Shown: in pieces, positions 8,280 through 16,039 of the stretch | Numbering within the stretch: the stretch's first letter is position 1 | Layout of the letters: each line of letters opens with the position of its first letter | NCBI GenBank assembly: GCA_002482005.1 | Contig: DLFD01000069.1 | Span: 62,001 to 126,000, forward strand | Reading direction: 5' to 3' | DNA: 64,000 nt | Source: Lachnospiraceae bacterium UBA7729 | GTDB taxonomy: Bacteria > Bacillota > Clostridia > Lachnospirales > Lachnospiraceae | The notes under the pieces: model-generated | Told to the model about the DNA's origin: nothing | The model's database searches: none | What the model saw: the letters and a program-made list of their open reading frames with translations, nothing else | Program-made: the position numbers and the translations under genes

Positions 8280-10319
8280 GTGATAAGACCGTATTCGGCT
8301 TTTGACCTGGAGACGGCAAACCCGGACCAGGTCACATATACCAAAGAAGAGTTAGCAGAAAATGTGAAGGTGCCGCCTCTTGTTGAGCAGGACCTGAAGA
8401 GGATCATCAGTGACCGTCTGGAACAGTGCGGACTCTATTTCCGTGTATTCTCAAGGATAAAGACGGCGGCTTCCATGGAGAGCAAGTTTGAGAGGAAGGA
8501 TTATAATGCTTCCCATAAACTTCAGGATCTGATCGGAGTCAGGATCAATCTCTACTTTGATGACGATGTCCCGATCTGCCAGAACATCATGGCAAATACT
8601 TTTGATGTGGTGAACTGGTCCACATCCAAGAGAGAGGAAGATGAGTTCAAGCCGGCAAAGCTGAACGGCGTATTCCGGCTTCCTGGCTATCTGAAGCAGG
8701 AGATCTCACCTCAGACATGGGATATGTGCATCGACGATACCTTCGAGATCCAGATCAAGACCATGTTCTTTGAAGGGTGGCATGAGGTCGAGCATGACAT
8801 GCGATACAAGGGAGAGGAACTCTGGAGACATTATCCGGGATTCTCCCGCTATTTCAATTCGATCCTTGCAACGCTGGAACTCTGTGACAAATCCATGGTC
8901 ACTCTGTTTGAAGATCTGGGGCACGCACTCTACAAGTCAGGACGCTGGAGCGACATGGTGAAGAGTCATTTCCGTCTGAAACTCGGAGAAGCGCAGCTGT
9001 ATCCGGAGGTTGAGAAGATCCTGAATGACGATATGGTCAACACGGATAATCTGGCCAAGAAGATCTTCAGGACTCCGAGACCGGTCCTGATCGGCCAGCT
9101 TCTTTCGAGGCAGAGAAGGATCCCGATCAATGTCAATACGATCATAGCACTGCTGAACGATAGTGTATTTCACGATGAACGGCTGAAGGAAGTGTTCAGC
9201 AAGCGGGATGTCTACAATGACGGACGGGAGGAGACGGACGTTGAATCGAGACATTACGAACTGAGACCGCTGACCCGCCATACCGTTTTCCAGATGAAGA
9301 CCATCGTCGATGGAAGCAGGCTGAAGAGCACGGAAGCGCCATCGACCCCGGTCATCTATGACGAATGCTGCTCGATCATCTACAGATGGGTACAGCAGAA
9401 ATACGGGGACCTGTTCCACGATTTCCCGGATACGATACAGTCCTTCCATGCCGAAGTGATGGCATTCAATGTGACGGTGAAGTACCATCCGGAGGTGAGA
9501 AGGCTGAAAGTGCATGCACGCCATATAGACCCGGAGGTTGGCGGGAGAGTATGGTTCACGGAAGTGAATCTTTATGAAAGCTATGACGGAACGCCATCCT
9601 GCGGAGAGGAAGTAAGCGGAGGAAGAAAACCAGACAGAGGAGAGATGCCTCGGGCGGATGCCGCCCCCCATATCTTTATCGAGACGATCAATGGCTACGC
9701 AGAGCCCGACCGGGAAGACATGTCTCCGAGCGAGACACCTTCCAGATACTTCAGCTACCCGGCATTCTATAAGAATATCGTGGATAATGTGGGGATCATC
9801 AACGGACTGCCATGCTCTGGCAGGAGAAGGATCCTCAGGGATGAGCAGATCGGACAGGTAGTCGATGCGATCAGCGGAGACAGGGAGTTCCCGATCGTTC
9901 TGATCATATCGAGGGAAGATGAAAACGGGATGATGGATGAAGACTGGCTTCTTCAGTTCCGTGTTTCAGATTTCACGAGAACGGTGTGGAGATATGCCCA
10001 TGTGCTTTGCTGTTATGAGAAGACAGGCCGTGAGCTCTTGCGGAGAGTCGGAGATATCCGTTATAATTCCGAGCCCCAGGTTCCGAGACTTTATATCTTC
10101 TGGCCGGATGGCTCCATCGACGACTATGGCGCGGAAGACGTTATGAACTGTTCTTTCGGAAGACACCTGGAAGCAAGAGATGATGCCAGAACATACGATA
10201 TCGTCCACGGCGGCCAGGCATTCTACCACAGGATCGTCACCGACCTGAGAGATTACAACGTCTCCGCGAACATGTGGGATGGATTCAAGCTTGATACCCA
10301 GACCGGGATTCCGGACTGA
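8280..10319 (+). CDS. RelA/SpoT-domain protein with long C-terminal extension
   Basis: Residues about 40-185 match the RelA/SpoT nucleotidyltransferase fold, which makes (p)ppGpp or related nucleotides: RIKTAASMESKFERK, LQDLIGVRINLYFDD and EIQIKTMFFEGWHEVEHDMR (from about residue 155). There is no HD hydrolase domain, TGS or ACT domain, so it is not a canonical Rel. At 679 residues it is far longer than small alarmone synthetases. The last 440 or so residues are unfamiliar and contain a charged stretch (about 440-465). The start is a GTG with GGGAG about ten bases upstream. It could be an alarmone synthetase with its own regulatory domain or a relative that modifies another nucleotide or RNA; the sequence does not decide. 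Confidence 0.82.
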   Translation: MIRPYSAFDLETANPDQVTYTKEELAENVKVPPLVEQDLKRIISDRLEQCGLYFRVFSRIKTAASMESKFERKDYNASHKLQDLIGVRINLYFDDDVPICQNIMANTFDVVNWSTSKREEDEFKPAKLNGVFRLPGYLKQEISPQTWDMCIDDTFEIQIKTMFFEGWHEVEHDMRYKGEELWRHYPGFSRYFNSILATLELCDKSMVTLFEDLGHALYKSGRWSDMVKSHFRLKLGEAQLYPEVEKILNDDMVNTDNLAKKIFRTPRPVLIGQLLSRQRRIPINVNTIIALLNDSVFHDERLKEVFSKRDVYNDGREETDVESRHYELRPLTRHTVFQMKTIVDGSRLKSTEAPSTPVIYDECCSIIYRWVQQKYGDLFHDFPDTIQSFHAEVMAFNVTVKYHPEVRRLKVHARHIDPEVGGRVWFTEVNLYESYDGTPSCGEEVSGGRKPDRGEMPRADAAPHIFIETINGYAEPDREDMSPSETPSRYFSYPAFYKNIVDNVGIINGLPCSGRRRILRDEQIGQVVDAISGDREFPIVLIISREDENGMMDEDWLLQFRVSDFTRTVWRYAHVLCCYEKTGRELLRRVGDIRYNSEPQVPRLYIFWPDGSIDDYGAEDVMNCSFGRHLEARDDARTYDIVHGGQAFYHRIVTDLRDYNVSANMWDGFKLDTQTGIPD

Positions 10320-10322
10320 TCT

Positions 10323-10353
10323 GCGGCAAAGCAGGCATCTGCCTTGCCGCTTT
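10323..10353 (+). terminator. Intrinsic terminator after the RelA/SpoT-domain gene
   Basis: GCGGCAA (10323-10329) pairs with TTGCCGC (10344-10350), with an inner GCAG/CTGC stem and a GCAT loop. TTT follows. It lies between two convergent genes. The U tract is short, so strength is uncertain. Confidence 0.6.
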
Positions 10354-10359
10354 GGCCGC

Positions 10360-11997
10360 TTACGTGTCTTCTCTGGGATCCGGGTCCGTGTTTGACTCCC
10401 GGACCGCCTTCCTGACCGGAAGGATCATGTGGGGGGACACGGATAGCTCGTCCACTCCCATCTTGAGCAGGCGGTCTGTCATGGAAGTGTCTGCGCCCAG
10501 TTCACCGCAGATTCCTACCTGGCAGCCCCAGCGGTGCCCGTTTTTCACGGTGATGGCGATCTCGCGCATGACAGCTTCACTGTAGGGGTCATAGAAAGAG
10601 TCGAGGCTGCCGTTCTGGCGGTCCATAGCCAGTGTATACTGAGTCAGGTCGTTCGTGCCGATGGAGAAAAAGTCTACTTCCTGTGCAAGTTCGTCGGACA
10701 GGAGGGCGGAAGATGGAGTCTCGATCATGATCCCGACCGGAATCTGCCTCCATGCAATGTTTTCGTCTGTCAGGCGGTCCGTCACTTTGCGGATCAGCCG
10801 TCTGATCTCCCGGACTTCTCTGACGGAGGTGATCATGGGGAACATGATGGAGAGGTTTCCGAAGGCGGAAGCGCGATAGACGGCCCGAAGCTGGCTGCAG
10901 AACAAGTCTTCGTGGTTCAGGCATAACCTGATCCCGCGGAAACCCAGGGCCGGATTTTTCTCGGGAAGGATCCCGGGAAGACCAGAGGGCTTGTCAGCTC
11001 CCAGATCCATGGTGCGGATGGTGACCGGACGTCCTTTCATCATCTCTGCAGCTTTTCGGTAAGTGAGGAACTGTTCTTCCTCTCCGGGGAGGGTCCTTCG
11101 CCCGATATAGAGAAATTCCGTCCGGAAGAGGCCGATCCCCTCTGCGTCATTCTCAAGGGCGGACGGGATATCGTCGATACTGCCGATATTCGCGTACAGC
11201 CTGATCTGCTTGCCGTCCGAAGTGGCGGAATCTTTTCCTTTCATCCCGATGTACTGTTTTCTGCTCTCGATTCCGAGGGCCTTTTTCTTTGCAGCAGCTG
11301 ACAGCGTTCCCTCGTCAGGATCCAGGATAAGGACTCCCCGGTCGGCATCAACGACGACACGATGACCATCCCAGGATTCCGATACCGGAATCCCAGAAAG
11401 GGCAGGGATATCCATGCCGCGCGCCAGGATCGCCGCATGGGAGAGAGGAGACCCTTCCGACGTCACGAAGGCAAGGATGAATCTTCTGTTCAGCATCAGG
11501 GTATCGGAAGGGAGGAGATCGAAGGCGGTGATGACCGCCGGTCCGCTCACGGTCAGACCATTGTTCTGACCGGAGAGGATACGGATGATCCTGTTTGCAA
11601 CATCCAGAAGGTCGGAGACCCTCTGACGGATGTATTCGTCCTCTACCCCGCGGAGAATCCCGGCATAACGGTCCGCGCAGACGGACACCGCATGCTCTGT
11701 ATTCACCTTCTCACTTCTGATCATATCAAGGACACTTTGGACGAACTCTTCATCGCTCAGCATAACGGACTGGGCCGCGAAGATCCCGGCGATGTTTTCG
11801 CCGGCAGCTTCGGCCGCCTGCCTCTTAAGTTCATCGAGCTCAGAGGCAGCCTGAAGCTTTGCATTCTCAAAACGGGCGATCTCTGCCTCAGGATCCGCGA
11901 TAGTCCTTACAGCCGGTTCTGCACTGACACTTTTCAGAAAATGGATTCTGCCGATCGCGATCCCTCTGTGAAGAATTTTCCCTGCATACTCATCCAT
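10360..11997 (-). CDS. ptsI: Phosphoenolpyruvate-protein phosphotransferase (PTS enzyme I)
   Basis: Enzyme I starts the PTS phosphorelay by moving phosphate from PEP to HPr in the cytosol. The 545-residue protein has the phosphorylated-His motif GSPLSHAAILARG (His near residue 184), the PEP-binding residues around FRTEFLY and MDLGADKPSG, and the active-site Cys in GICGELGAD (near 495). Length is normal. It lies 27 bp downstream of, and in the same direction as, the GH32 sucrose hydrolase gene, so the two are probably cotranscribed. No HPr or enzyme II gene is in the window. Confidence 0.95.
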   Translation of the reverse strand: MDEYAGKILHRGIAIGRIHFLKSVSAEPAVRTIADPEAEIARFENAKLQAASELDELKRQAAEAAGENIAGIFAAQSVMLSDEEFVQSVLDMIRSEKVNTEHAVSVCADRYAGILRGVEDEYIRQRVSDLLDVANRIIRILSGQNNGLTVSGPAVITAFDLLPSDTLMLNRRFILAFVTSEGSPLSHAAILARGMDIPALSGIPVSESWDGHRVVVDADRGVLILDPDEGTLSAAAKKKALGIESRKQYIGMKGKDSATSDGKQIRLYANIGSIDDIPSALENDAEGIGLFRTEFLYIGRRTLPGEEEQFLTYRKAAEMMKGRPVTIRTMDLGADKPSGLPGILPEKNPALGFRGIRLCLNHEDLFCSQLRAVYRASAFGNLSIMFPMITSVREVREIRRLIRKVTDRLTDENIAWRQIPVGIMIETPSSALLSDELAQEVDFFSIGTNDLTQYTLAMDRQNGSLDSFYDPYSEAVMREIAITVKNGHRWGCQVGICGELGADTSMTDRLLKMGVDELSVSPHMILPVRKAVRESNTDPDPREDT

Positions 11998-12024
11998 GCT
12001 GTCACCTGATCTTCGTATCTGCCG

Positions 12025-13575
12025 TCAGTCTGATTCAAAAGGATTCCCGAGTTCTCTGTATTCCCAGGCTGTGCAGGAGCGCGATCCGCATTCTGTGCTG
12101 ATGATCCTGTCCTGGGAGTCTTTATGGTTCGGATAGTATCTTGTCGTCATGACGTGTTCGCCATCGTTGAGGAAGATCTCCACGACACTGGTGTCCACCA
12201 GAATCCGCAGATTCCTGAGCGGTCCGATCTTTGCCCTGCGGACGGTGCGCCCGCCGGCTGCTTCCTTCGCAGCGTCTGCGATGGCTTTTTCTTCAACCAG
12301 GGCTCTGGCAGGGATCACAGCTCCTTCCGCGAGTGCGGTGGCAGCGGCTGCCGGTGACAGAGGCTTGTTGCAGGAATCCAGTGTCAGAGTAGCAGTCTCA
12401 TTCTCATATTCCAGCGTGACGACCCTTGGCTGCAGCCGGCTGCCGATCCTGACACGGACCGCTCCTTTCCCAGGACCGATCTGCAGCTCCCCCGTTCCGT
12501 TGCTGAACGTGAGCGGTTCCCCGTTCATCGGTGTCAGCTTTGTCTCCCGCAGGGAGTTGATCTCCGCGACCGGATTCTGCAGCAGGCGGCCGCCGCCTAC
12601 CGTCAGTTCTCTCGGAACGGTCAGAAGACCCTGCCATCCTTCCTTGTTTGCAGTGAGGTTGAAGTACCGTGCGTCGGGCATCCCGGCCCATGCGATCAGG
12701 ATCCTTCTTCCATCGGAATCCTGGAAGGTCTGAGGCGCATAGAAGTCAAACCCCTGGTCCCATTCGTGGAAACTGCTTTTGCTGACCATCTGGCCGCCGA
12801 TGGATTCCCCTTCCACAAAGAAATATCCTGCGGAATAGTGGTTCTGGAAATGGAACTCCTGATGTCCGATCCCCTGCGGGCATATGGAAAGGACCGTGCA
12901 TCCTTCTATATGAAAATAGTCAGGACACTCCCACTGGTATCCGAATCCTTCCGGAAGAAAGAAATCTCTCATATAGGTCCAGTGGATCTGGTCCTTGCTG
13001 GTGTAGATCAGGGCACATCCGTTCCCGGAGCGGCCATGCGGCACATCCCCTTCGCCAGGGACTTTCTTCATTCCGGCTGCCAGCACCATAAAATAGGTAT
13101 CCTTTTCTTTCCACACCTTGGGGTCACGGACCTTCAGAGTCATCTCCGCAGGGTAATCCTTGTTGGTCAGCAGGAGCTGCCGGCTCCCGTAGCGTATCCC
13201 GTCTTTTGTGCTGATCCGCATCTGATTCGATGTCCGGCCGGCAACATTATAGTCAAAATCTCCCTTTTCCTTGATGCTTCCCGTATAGAATAGATGGATC
13301 CCGTCCTCGTCAACGAGTGCGGAACCAGGATAGACCCCGCTTTTTTCATATTCCGTGGCAGGAAACGCGACTCCTGCATACTTCATATGCATCAGGTCCT
13401 GTCCCTGAAAATGTCCCCAGACACGAGGCTTCTTGCCGTTCACGTCTTCCGGGCAATACTGGAAAAATATGTGATAGACCCCATCTTTCCTGCACAGCCC
13501 CACTGGGTCAGACATCCAGCCGTCCGGCGGAGACAGATGATAGCCAGGCCTCCAGGAATCAAGAAAATAGTTCAT
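12025..13575 (-). CDS. GH32 beta-fructofuranosidase / sucrose-6-phosphate hydrolase
   Basis: GH32 enzymes hydrolyse the fructosyl bond of sucrose, sucrose-6-phosphate or fructans. The 516-residue protein has no signal peptide, fitting a cytosolic enzyme acting on PTS-imported sucrose-6-phosphate. Conserved motifs are GWMSDPVGL (nucleophile Asp23; the usual form is WMNDPNG, so two flanking Asn residues differ), KVRDPKVW and the acid/base QWECPDYF. A longer frame opens at 13626, but the ATG at 13575 has GAGGAG eight bases upstream and begins just before the catalytic motif, so I use it. It is the first gene of a probable two-gene operon with ptsI. Exact substrate is inferred from context. Confidence 0.9.
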   Translation of the reverse strand: MNYFLDSWRPGYHLSPPDGWMSDPVGLCRKDGVYHIFFQYCPEDVNGKKPRVWGHFQGQDLMHMKYAGVAFPATEYEKSGVYPGSALVDEDGIHLFYTGSIKEKGDFDYNVAGRTSNQMRISTKDGIRYGSRQLLLTNKDYPAEMTLKVRDPKVWKEKDTYFMVLAAGMKKVPGEGDVPHGRSGNGCALIYTSKDQIHWTYMRDFFLPEGFGYQWECPDYFHIEGCTVLSICPQGIGHQEFHFQNHYSAGYFFVEGESIGGQMVSKSSFHEWDQGFDFYAPQTFQDSDGRRILIAWAGMPDARYFNLTANKEGWQGLLTVPRELTVGGGRLLQNPVAEINSLRETKLTPMNGEPLTFSNGTGELQIGPGKGAVRVRIGSRLQPRVVTLEYENETATLTLDSCNKPLSPAAAATALAEGAVIPARALVEEKAIADAAKEAAGGRTVRRAKIGPLRNLRILVDTSVVEIFLNDGEHVMTTRYYPNHKDSQDRIISTECGSRSCTAWEYRELGNPFESD

Positions 13576-13811
13576 TCTGTTCACTCCTCTTATCGATATC
13601 CAGTCTGTTCCTGCTGTCGCATCCATTATAGGGAAGTTGCAGGGCCTTGTAAATTTCAGAGTGAAGAAAAAATTAAAAAACCCACCGATATGGGAGGAGA
13701 AGGGAACCAGCGGTCAAGATACTGTGGGAATGATAGAAAATCCTCCTACATCTTGTAATGGAGGAAGCCGAAAAAGTGCACAAAAGTAACAGACCAAACA
13801 GATGTTCTCCA
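13576..13811. other. Intergenic region between divergent sucrose and dcw transcription units
   Basis: This part of the 369-bp gap holds no convincing gene. It should contain the minus-strand promoter for the GH32/ptsI pair and possibly sites for its regulator, but I could not pick a clear -35/-10 pair on that strand. The rest of the gap (13812-13944) carries the mraZ promoter, operator and a tiny leader ORF, listed separately. Confidence 0.5.
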
Positions 13812-13840
13812 TTGCACAATGCACTATTATGGCTTAAACT
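13812..13840 (+). promoter_or_regulatory. Candidate mraZ promoter
   Basis: TTGCAC (13812-13817) and TAAACT (13835-13840) are separated by 17 bases. A TATTAT at 13825-13830 is an alternative -10 without a good -35. Both would place the start of transcription just upstream of or within the MraZ repeat operator. Confidence 0.45.
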
Positions 13841-13850
13841 AAGCACTGAA

Positions 13851-13875
13851 GTGGTAGAAAGTGGTGAAATGTGGT
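13851..13875 (+). promoter_or_regulatory. MraZ operator: three GTGGT repeats at 10-bp spacing
   Basis: GTGGT occurs at 13851-13855, 13861-13865 and 13871-13875, each separated by exactly 5 bases. MraZ is known to bind short GTGG-type direct repeats at about one helical turn upstream of its own gene. The arrangement here fits autoregulation of the dcw cluster very well. Confidence 0.85.
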
Positions 13876-13899
13876 GCTTAAGGGAGGAAAAACGGAATT

Positions 13900-13944
13900 A
13901 TGAACCGGTTTTCCGGCACCCCATTTCCAGGTGAGGAATTCTGA
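13900..13944 (+). CDS. Possible 14-codon leader peptide before mraZ
   Basis: ATG at 13900 opens a 14-codon ORF ending in TGA directly abutting the mraZ ATG (TGAATG). A strong GGGAGG lies 12 bases before it, longer spacing than ideal. The ORF could couple translation into mraZ or could be chance; mraZ has its own GGTGAGG sequence inside this ORF. Confidence 0.3.
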   Translation: MNRFSGTPFPGEEF

Positions 13945-14376
13945 ATGTTCTATGGTGCTAATTATAACACCCTGGATGCGAAGGGGAGACTGATCATCCC
14001 GAAACAGTTCCGTGAACAGCTCGGCGAGTCGTTCATGATGACTAAGGGACTTGATGGGTGTCTCTATGTCTTCCCGATGAGCGAATGGAATTCCTTCGAG
14101 GAGAAACTGGCCGCACTGCCACTCACCAACAAGAACGCCAGGGCAGTCGTGAGACATTTCGCTGCAGGCGCGTCGCTCTGCGAGACAGATAAGCAGGGGA
14201 GGGTCCTGATCCCGGAAGTGCTGAGGGACTTTGCTCATCTGCAGAAGGACGTGGTAGTCGAAGGTTCCATGAAGCGGATCGAGATATGGTCCAGGGAACA
14301 GTACGACAGACAGGCAGCGGAAGACAATATCGACGAGTCCATGGAGGCGCTGGATGGTCTGGACCTTGCTCTGTAA
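13945..14376 (+). CDS. mraZ: Transcriptional regulator MraZ
   Basis: MraZ is the AbrB-like DNA-binding regulator at the head of dcw clusters. The 143-residue protein carries two copies of the family fold, with the hallmark motifs NTLDAKGRLIIPKQFRE (about 10-26) and CETDKQGRVLIPEVLRD (about 80-96). It starts at the ATG after GGTGAGG. Three GTGGT repeats lie 70-95 bases upstream and are its likely operator. rsmH follows after 40 bp. Confidence 0.97.
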   Translation: MFYGANYNTLDAKGRLIIPKQFREQLGESFMMTKGLDGCLYVFPMSEWNSFEEKLAALPLTNKNARAVVRHFAAGASLCETDKQGRVLIPEVLRDFAHLQKDVVVEGSMKRIEIWSREQYDRQAAEDNIDESMEALDGLDLAL

Positions 14377-14416
14377 GACTGACCTGCCGGATTAAGGGCC
14401 CGGCAAAGGAGGAAAG

Positions 14417-15358
14417 ATGGAGTTTCAGCATAAACCGGTCATGCTAAAAGAGGTGATCGGAAGCCTGAATATCAGACCTGAAGGAACTTACGTGGACGGA
14501 ACCATAGGCGGGGCGGGGCATTCCTCTGAGATCGCAGCAAGGCTTTCCGGGGAGGGAAAGCTTTACGGATTCGACCAGGATGCCGCGGCGATCGAGGCAG
14601 CGACAAAGCGCCTCGAACAATATAAAGACAGAGTCTCGATCATCCGGAGCAATTATTCGGAGATGAGAGAGAGGCTGTCGGAACTTGGAGTTACATCGGT
14701 AGACGGAATTCTTCTGGATCTGGGCGTGTCATCCTATCAGCTTGATGACGCGGAGCGCGGCTTTACTTACCGGACGGATGCACCGCTTGATATGAGAATG
14801 GACCAGCGGCAGAGCCTTTCGGCAAAGGAGGTTGTGAACGGATATTCCGAGTCGGAACTTACCCGCATACTTCGGGATTACGGCGAGGAAAGATTCGCGA
14901 GAAACATCGCAAAGCATATCGTGGCTGAGAGGGAAAAGCATCAAATTGAGACAACTGGGGAGTTGATTTCTATCATAAAAGCCGCTATTCCCGCGAAAGC
15001 GAGAGAGGGCGGCGGCCACCCGGCCAAAAGAACCTTCCAGGCGATCCGCATCGAAGTCAACAGGGAACTTGACGTGCTGAGTGATTCCCTTGACGGGATG
15101 ATCGACATGCTTGATGACGGAGGCCGAATCTGTGTGATCACCTTCCACTCGCTGGAAGACAGGATCGTGAAGGACACCTTCAGGAGAAATGAGAATCCCT
15201 GCACATGTCCTCCTTCGTTTCCGGTCTGCGTGTGCGGGAAGAAACCGAAAGGCAGGGTAATCACAAGGAAACCGATCGTCCCTTCGGAAGAGGAGACCGA
15301 AGAGAATCCAAGATCAAAGAGCGCCAAGCTGCGCGTCTTTGAGAGAAAGATCATCTGA
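14417..15358 (+). CDS. rsmH: 16S rRNA (cytosine1402-N4)-methyltransferase RsmH
   Basis: RsmH methylates N4 of C1402 in 16S rRNA using S-adenosylmethionine. The 313-residue protein has HKPVMLKEVIGSL at the start, the SAM site VDGTIGGAGHSSEIA, FDQDAAAIEAA, LLDLGVSSYQLDDAERGF and the C-terminal ICVITFHSLEDRIVK. Length is typical. An AAAGGAGG Shine-Dalgarno sequence precedes the ATG. As usual it is second in the dcw cluster after mraZ. The 134 bp to the ftsL-like gene hold no recognisable gene. Confidence 0.97.
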   Translation: MEFQHKPVMLKEVIGSLNIRPEGTYVDGTIGGAGHSSEIAARLSGEGKLYGFDQDAAAIEAATKRLEQYKDRVSIIRSNYSEMRERLSELGVTSVDGILLDLGVSSYQLDDAERGFTYRTDAPLDMRMDQRQSLSAKEVVNGYSESELTRILRDYGEERFARNIAKHIVAEREKHQIETTGELISIIKAAIPAKAREGGGHPAKRTFQAIRIEVNRELDVLSDSLDGMIDMLDDGGRICVITFHSLEDRIVKDTFRRNENPCTCPPSFPVCVCGKKPKGRVITRKPIVPSEEETEENPRSKSAKLRVFERKII

Positions 15359-15492
15359 GACCCAAAGCGGTATGCCGCATCTGCCGGGGAGAAGCAGATA
15401 CAGAGAGATACGGAGATCATCTGGGGAGACTGAGATCCGTCATCCGTACCGGCCGACAAAGATCGGATGAGCAAAGAGGGAATGAGAGTATC

Positions 15493-15990
15493 ATGGCAGA
15501 AAACAGAACGGGAAAAGTTGCACAGTTTGAAAGAAGCAGAGGACAGCGCTATACTGAACTCACCTATGGAAACACCGTGAGAACAGCAGAGGCACAGGAG
15601 AAGTATACACAGAATACGCAGGAGACATCCCAGCAGGTTCTGCGCAACCGTGCCAGGGTCCGTCATATGGACATGCGTTATGTTCTGTTCCTTTCTATCT
15701 GTGCGGTTCTGACGGTCATGGTCTGCATTCACTACCTGAAGCTTCATGCGCAGTATACGTACTATCAGAAGAAGGCTTCTGCTCTGACACTTGAGCTGAA
15801 CAATCTGCGGATGGAGAACGATACGACTTATAATGAGATCGTGTCCGGTGTGGACCTTGCAGAGATCAAGGAGAGAGCGATCCAGGGCCTGGGTATGACA
15901 TATCCGAAGCAGAGCCAGATCGTTACTTATGAAAGCCCGGACAGCGACTATGTGAAACAATATGAAGAGATCCCTGACAAAGCCCGGTGA
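15493..15990 (+). CDS. ftsL: FtsL-like cell division protein
   Basis: The 165-residue protein has FtsL topology: a charged cytoplasmic N-terminus of about 60 residues, one membrane helix (about 62-82, YVLFLSICAVLTVMVCIHYL) and an outside coiled-coil segment with LTLELNNLRMENDTTYNEI, followed by a region ending EIPDKAR. Sequence conservation in FtsL is low, so the call rests mainly on topology and on its position between rsmH and the division transpeptidase gene. FtsL would bridge FtsQ/DivIB and FtsB/DivIC in the divisome. The N-terminus is longer than in model species. Confidence 0.8.
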   Translation: MAENRTGKVAQFERSRGQRYTELTYGNTVRTAEAQEKYTQNTQETSQQVLRNRARVRHMDMRYVLFLSICAVLTVMVCIHYLKLHAQYTYYQKKASALTLELNNLRMENDTTYNEIVSGVDLAEIKERAIQGLGMTYPKQSQIVTYESPDSDYVKQYEEIPDKAR

Positions 15991-16039
15991 CTTCCGGGCA
16001 AAGACTGGGCTTTGAGATGGGAAACGGGGTTATCTGAAT

